DNA from: Gp13-AA77 sp035946735
GTDB lineage: Bacteria; Acidobacteriota; Terriglobia; UBA7540
DNA length: 64,000 nt
Reading direction: 5' to 3'
Assembly: GCA_035946735.1 (NCBI GenBank)
Contig: DASYYZ010000008.1
Location: forward strand, 1 to 64,000
The notes below the pieces were generated by a model. The model saw only the letters and a program-made list of their open reading frames with translations, was not told the DNA's origin and searched no databases. Positions within the stretch are counted from its first letter, which is position 1. Each line of letters starts with the position of its first letter. Positions 60,385 through 64,000 of the stretch are shown here, one piece after another. Both the position numbers and the translations under genes were made by a program.

Positions 60385-61632
60385 ATGAGAGCTTACCGTC
60401 GAAACATCCGCGAGAATCTGTTGCTGGCGCTCGATACGCTGCGCACGCACAAGTTTCGATCGTTTCTGACGATCCTGGGCGTCCTCATCGGCACCACCAC
60501 CGTGATCGCCGTGGCGTCCGTCTTTGCGGGCCTCGAGAGCGAGGTCGCGGACGCCGCCAACGACTTTGGCACTTCGAATCTCTTCATTTTTAAGTTCGAC
60601 CCCGGTATCCACGTAGGCCGGCTTTCGCGCGAGGAACGTCTGCGGAAACCGCTGACGTTTGAGGATGCCATGGCCCTTAAGGACGAGTGTCCCAGTGTCA
60701 AAGACGTCGCCGTGGAGACTTTCATCTGGTGGGGAAATCCGCCGCCCGTTAAATACAAGGGGATGCAGATTCTGAGCTACAACTTCAGTGGGGACACGCC
60801 CTCGGATTTTCGCGCCGAGAATGACAATCTGGCCAACGGGCGCTTTTTCACAGAGATTGACAATCTCCACCGGGAGAACGTCGCCGTGATCGGAGCCGAT
60901 GTGGTCAAGCGTTTCTTTCCCAACGAAGACCCGGTTGGCAAGAGCATCGTGATCGGCACGGAGAGCTTCGAGGTGGTCGGCACCACCGCGCCGCGCAAGG
61001 CGTTTCCGGGCAACACCGGCACGGACATGACGGTGAAGATCCCCTATCTCACCTTCAAGAAGATCTACCCTTCGGAGAAGGAGAACTTCATTCTTGCCAT
61101 GGCCTACGACGGTAAGCTGGATCAAGCCAAGGATGAGGCCGAGGGAGTCTTGCGCCGGCGCCGGCACGTGAAGCCCACCGAACCTGACAACTTCGGCATC
61201 TCGTCTGCCGAAGCGTTGATCAGCCAGTTCGATCAGTTGATCGGCACGGTGGTGCTGGTGACGATCGTGATCTCTTCCATCGGACTGCTGGTGGGCGGCA
61301 TCGGCGTCATGAACATCATGCTGGTTTCGGTCACCGAGCGCACGCGTGAAATCGGTGTGCGCAAAGCCATCGGCGCGCGACGCAGCGACATCACCTGGCA
61401 GTTTCTGCTCGAGGCCATGACTCTGACGGGCTCAGGGGGATTGCTCGGCATCCTGCTGGGCTTTGGTCTCAGCGCCACTCTCCGCGGACTTGATATCCTG
61501 CCCTCAGCCGTGCCGATGTGGTCCGTAGTGGCCGGCTTCGTGGTGGCCGTTTCCATCGGCCTCTTCTTCGGACTATGGCCGGCACTCAAGGCGTCGCGGC
61601 TCGACCCGATCGTCGCCCTGCGCTACGAGTGA
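60385..61632 (+). CDS. MacB-like FtsX-family permease, second copy
   Basis: 415 residues with the same architecture as its upstream neighbour: NLLLALDTLRTHKFRSFLTILGVLIGTTTVIAV, a MacB_PCD region (FGTSNLFIFKFDPGIHVGRLSREERL), and the FtsX end VGGIGVMNIMLVSVTERTREIGVRKAIGARRSDITWQFLLEAM, with GLFFGLWPALKASRLDPIVALRYE. It begins 36 bases after the first permease. One adaptor, one ATPase and two permeases would assemble as one exporter, perhaps for lipopeptides, macrolides or toxins; the substrate is unknown. Confidence 0.92.
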   Translation: MRAYRRNIRENLLLALDTLRTHKFRSFLTILGVLIGTTTVIAVASVFAGLESEVADAANDFGTSNLFIFKFDPGIHVGRLSREERLRKPLTFEDAMALKDECPSVKDVAVETFIWWGNPPPVKYKGMQILSYNFSGDTPSDFRAENDNLANGRFFTEIDNLHRENVAVIGADVVKRFFPNEDPVGKSIVIGTESFEVVGTTAPRKAFPGNTGTDMTVKIPYLTFKKIYPSEKENFILAMAYDGKLDQAKDEAEGVLRRRRHVKPTEPDNFGISSAEALISQFDQLIGTVVLVTIVISSIGLLVGGIGVMNIMLVSVTERTREIGVRKAIGARRSDITWQFLLEAMTLTGSGGLLGILLGFGLSATLRGLDILPSAVPMWSVVAGFVVAVSIGLFFGLWPALKASRLDPIVALRYE

Positions 61633-61640
61633 TCGAGCCG

Positions 61641-61964
61641 TCACGTGTGGACTTCCTCGTGCGGCTTCACCGGCACGATCCGCCCCACGCGTCTCATCAC
61701 GTCCTTATTCCGGGCGGCCTTCTTTAGATCATAGTCGGCTTGCAGGCGCATCCAAAACTCCGGAGTGCTGCCCAACAGCCGGGAAATCTTCAGGCACATG
61801 GCCGCCGAGAGAGGCTTCCGCTCCGCCAGGATGTCATGAAGCATCTGGCGCGATACGCCCAGGGCCTTGGCGGCGTCCGTTACGGACAGGCCAGCCTCGG
61901 GAAGAACATCTTCCCGGATAATCTCGCCCGGATGTACGGGCGGCAAACGGTTCTTTCGCTCCAT
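61641..61964 (-). CDS. higA: HigA-type antitoxin
   Basis: 107 residues from an ATG behind AGAGGAAG. XRE-family helix-turn-helix: NRLPPVHPGEIIREDVLPEAGLSVTDAAKALGVSRQMLHDILAERKPLSAAMCLKISRLLGSTPEFWMRLQADYDLKKA, matching HigA/VapI antitoxins. It neutralises HigB and represses the operon. It starts 11 bases after the higB stop. Confidence 0.93.
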   Translation of the reverse strand: MERKNRLPPVHPGEIIREDVLPEAGLSVTDAAKALGVSRQMLHDILAERKPLSAAMCLKISRLLGSTPEFWMRLQADYDLKKAARNKDVMRRVGRIVPVKPHEEVHT

Positions 61965-61975
61965 GCCTTCCTCTT

Positions 61976-62251
61976 TTAGTGGCAGTCTTCGAGATCGACG
62001 TCCCGGGCGTTTTCGCCGGACCAACCAAACGTCATCCGATAGTTTCCGCTTACGCGCACGGTCCCTCTCTGCGGTCTGCCGCGCAGACCGTGGAACCGGT
62101 ACCCTGCCACGTTCAAGTCCTGCGGCTCGCTCGCCACTTCCAGGGACTGCAGGATACGGACGCACTTTCTTAGGTATTCGGCGCCGATCCGGTGTGTCTC
62201 GCCCGTCAGATAGAGCTCTTCCAGCCCCTTGTGTCTGAAACTGGCGATCAC
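61976..62251 (-). CDS. higB: HigB-type toxin (RelE superfamily)
   Basis: 91 residues from a GTG at 62251 (VIASFRHKGLEELYLTGETHRI), the family's usual start MIxSFxHKGL; an ATG at 62332 would add 27 residues not seen in HigB. The conserved core continues CVRILQSLEVASEPQDLNVAGYRFHGLRG and ends SGNYRMTFGWSGENARDVDLEDCH, typical of ribosome-dependent mRNA interferases (Arg and His/Tyr residues near the C terminus). Toxin-first order is standard for higBA. Confidence 0.9.
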   Translation of the reverse strand: MIASFRHKGLEELYLTGETHRIGAEYLRKCVRILQSLEVASEPQDLNVAGYRFHGLRGRPQRGTVRVSGNYRMTFGWSGENARDVDLEDCH

Positions 62252-62413
62252 TTTTCCACCGTAAACTAAAAGGCTTACAACGTCAAGCCAGATCGATGTC
62301 GCCCGCCGCTTTTCTTCAAAATTCTTCGGCAACTCGGCTTAACAACAGAGCAGTTTCAGAGGCTGAAGTGAACAGCCGGGCGGGGTCGGCGGAGTGAAGC
62401 CCTAACAGACTCA

Positions 62414-63241
62414 TTGGGCTTGCCCTTGCCTCCAGTCAATCAGAATTTTGGATTCACAGTCGAACAGGTGGCGGCGCTGATCGAAGGAAACACAGAAGCA
62501 AAGAGGAGCTTATTCTGGCGAACTCTTATATCCGGCCAAATGGATGCTGACCGAATGGATTACTTGCTCCGCGATTCGTGCCATATCGATGTCCATTACG
62601 GCAGATTCGACCTGCATCGTCTCATTTCATCAGCCGTCGTTACCCAACCAGAAGAGGGTAGCGCGCCCCAACTTGGGATTGAAGAAGGGGGCTGGCATGC
62701 GGCAGAAGCGTTAGTGTTGGCTCGATATTTCATGTTTACCCAGGTGTATTTTCATAAAACCCGAGTTGCGTATGATGTTCATTTGCGCAAGGCACTCAAG
62801 GAGTTGTTACCTGGGAACAGATTTCCAAGGCCCATTGAGGCCGAATTGAGTCGGTTCCTAGAGTGGGATGACTGGAAGGTTCTAGGTTTGTTCAACGGAG
62901 ATGAGGCCGGTGAGCACGGACGACGGATCATTGAGCGAAACCATTATCGCGAAGTTTATCACACACCGGAGGTCTGCAATGATCAGGAGTTGCAGCGGCT
63001 AAATGCCGTCAAGGCCGTTCTCGGGAATTTGCTTGTTGCTGAGGAGCCGGCTGCGAAAAGCTGGTACAAGACCGGACCAAGTGACATCAACGTCTTGAGC
63101 AGGATGAGACACCCAAGTGTTCTACCGTTAAGCAAGTATTCGAAGGTGATCGAAAATATGAAAGGGAACAATCAGGTGCTTCTATATGTTGACGCTGCGA
63201 GGAGAGAGGAAGCGGAGCAACGCATGAAGGGAGGCGCTTGA
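62414..63241 (+). CDS. HD-domain phosphohydrolase, N-terminally truncated
   Basis: 275 residues (TTG start by default) matching only the C-terminal part of a dNTPase/SAMHD1-like HD hydrolase: LISGQMDADRMDYLLRDSCHIDVHYGRFDLHRLISS, AEALVLARYFMFTQVYFHKTRVAYDVHLRKALKELLP. The N-terminal HD core (HxxxH...HD) is absent and I find no trace upstream, where the 3' end of higB's leader lies 80 bases away. Likely a non-functional fragment. GC content is visibly lower than in neighbours, suggesting transfer. Confidence 0.7.
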   Translation: MGLPLPPVNQNFGFTVEQVAALIEGNTEAKRSLFWRTLISGQMDADRMDYLLRDSCHIDVHYGRFDLHRLISSAVVTQPEEGSAPQLGIEEGGWHAAEALVLARYFMFTQVYFHKTRVAYDVHLRKALKELLPGNRFPRPIEAELSRFLEWDDWKVLGLFNGDEAGEHGRRIIERNHYREVYHTPEVCNDQELQRLNAVKAVLGNLLVAEEPAAKSWYKTGPSDINVLSRMRHPSVLPLSKYSKVIENMKGNNQVLLYVDAARREEAEQRMKGGA

Positions 63242-63247
63242 AACAAA

Positions 63248-63815
63248 ATGAGTAATATCCAAGAGCATCGTCTTGCGACACTAGTCGCATTAGCCCAAGA
63301 GCACCCTAGGCTTGGGCGCACTGCGTTGATGAAACTTTGTTATTTTCTACAGGCACTTCGGCAAGTCCCCTTGCGGTACAGATTTACTCTATACTCTTAC
63401 GGTCCTTTCGACTCCAGTGTGCTCTCGGACCTCGCCTTGGCAGAGACTTTAGGGGGCTTGCGATCCGAGGTAGTTCTCTACCCAAGTGGCTATGGGTACG
63501 AGATTGAGGCTTCGGAAAAAGCAGAATCACTAAAAGCTCCCGCGGTCGACTTCTTGAGACGATATGAGTCCGACATCGATTGGGTCACCCGACAGTTCGG
63601 GCGGGAGTGCGGACCTTGAGCTGCTTAGCACTATTGTTTATGTCGACCGCGAGTTCGATGCGGCTGGTAGGCACGTTCCCGTCGGAGACCTTGCCCAGAG
63701 GGTTCGCGAAGTGAGGCCGCGTTTTAGCGATTCGGAAGTGGGGAGTAAGGTGGCCGACCTGCTAGGGAAAGGTCTGCTCAATAGCGTTGCTCCGCCTGAG
63801 GCGGCAACAGTCTAG
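63248..63815 (+). CDS. YwgA-like protein, frameshifted
   Basis: The first frame (63248-63619) reads MSNIQEHRLATLVALAQEHPRLGRTALMKLCYFLQ, similar to YwgA/SocA-antitoxin-like small proteins (GRxxLxKLxYFLQ, LYSYGPFDSSVLSDLALAE). It stops after QFGRECGP. A second frame, 63606-63815, continues the protein (ADLELLSTIVYVDREFD, FSDSEVGSKVADLLGKGLL). Removing the C at 63602 joins both into a 188-residue chain. In Bacillus, YwgA is encoded next to an HD hydrolase (YwfO), matching the pairing here. Broken, or a sequencing error. Confidence 0.65.
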
Positions 63816-64000
63816 TTTAGTTGTCGCCCCGGGGACTAAAGTGACTGCCACATTTGCAGATGGCTTAGGGGCGGGAGAAACTGTCGCAGTTCCGCTAGCT
63901 TACCCCGCGGACCTCCCAAGGCTCAGTTCGATCGCATTTGCGCCTCCTACCTTGCCGTAAGCGAGGACGGCTTGCTGAAGAAATTCCGTTTGCGCGTCGG
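63816..64000. other. Window end without recognisable gene
   Basis: The last 185 bases contain no reading frame I can support in either direction. Confidence 0.4.

Noticed and set aside
1..64000. CRISPR arrays, rRNA operons, prophage structural genes
   Set aside because: None seen; no regularly spaced repeats and no rRNA signatures.

Overview
The window (about 60% GC, densely packed) looks like a chromosomal segment of an acidobacterium. The clues are a GWxTD-domain protein, a carboxypeptidase-regulatory-domain outer-membrane protein, an Mla/MCE lipid-transport cassette with a repeat-bearing MCE protein, an acidobacterial-style minor-pilin cluster, two-gene MacB-type permeases, remnants of IPT/TIG domains and an IS630 fragment. 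This is inferred from gene content only; there is no rRNA or other taxonomic marker in the window.

Layout. 1-4.5 kb: aromatic amino-acid synthesis (3' end of trpB, trpA, then an aroQ-type chorismate mutase / DAHP synthase / tyrA operon behind a good sigma-70 promoter). 4.5-11.3 kb: a frameshifted DinB-like gene, both subunits of a 3-oxoacid CoA-transferase, a PEP-mutase-family enzyme, and a reverse-strand lysine/threonine block (dapA, dapB, asd, M20 peptidase). 11.3-19 kb: a collapsed SpoIIE-type phosphatase, a MEDS-PAS histidine kinase, a DUF2961/GH172 enzyme, glmS and a CpsB-type PHP phosphatase. 19-21.5 kb: a candidate structured RNA with its own terminator, then the agmatine-to-putrescine pair aguA/aguB. 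21.7-30.3 kb: MlaE-MlaF-MCE transporter genes, four pilin-like genes and a secreted coiled-coil protein. 30.5-36.6 kb: a senA-senB pair for selenoneine, a methyltransferase, a decayed stretch, inositol oxygenase, a Rieske oxygenase and an HTH-TOBE regulator.

36.7-41.6 kb is the accessory region and the most interesting part. It starts with IS630 debris. Next comes an operon (ArsR-rhodanese regulator, MBL-fold hydrolase, MFS transporter, MerT-like protein) with its own promoter and terminator, bracketed by a 25-bp direct repeat. In this operon the MBL-fold gene has one in-frame TGA, and the MerT-like gene has TGA-TGA exactly where MerT has its Cys-Cys pair. Both are followed by hairpins. This fits selenocysteine insertion in two proteins of a putative mercury/thiol-stress cassette, a few kilobases from selenoneine genes.

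41.6-56.1 kb: a LolA-like exported protein, an SDR, homoserine dehydrogenase, a DUF2283/DUF4258 pair, a PlsC-type acyltransferase, folC, accD, cobO, rlmH, rsfS, nadD, obgE, rpmA, rplU and two envelope proteins. 56.5-61.6 kb: a MacAB-like exporter with one adaptor, one ATPase and two permeases. 61.6-64 kb: a higBA toxin-antitoxin pair, then a less GC-rich, damaged pair (N-terminally truncated HD hydrolase and a frameshifted YwgA-like gene). The window ends without a further recognisable gene.
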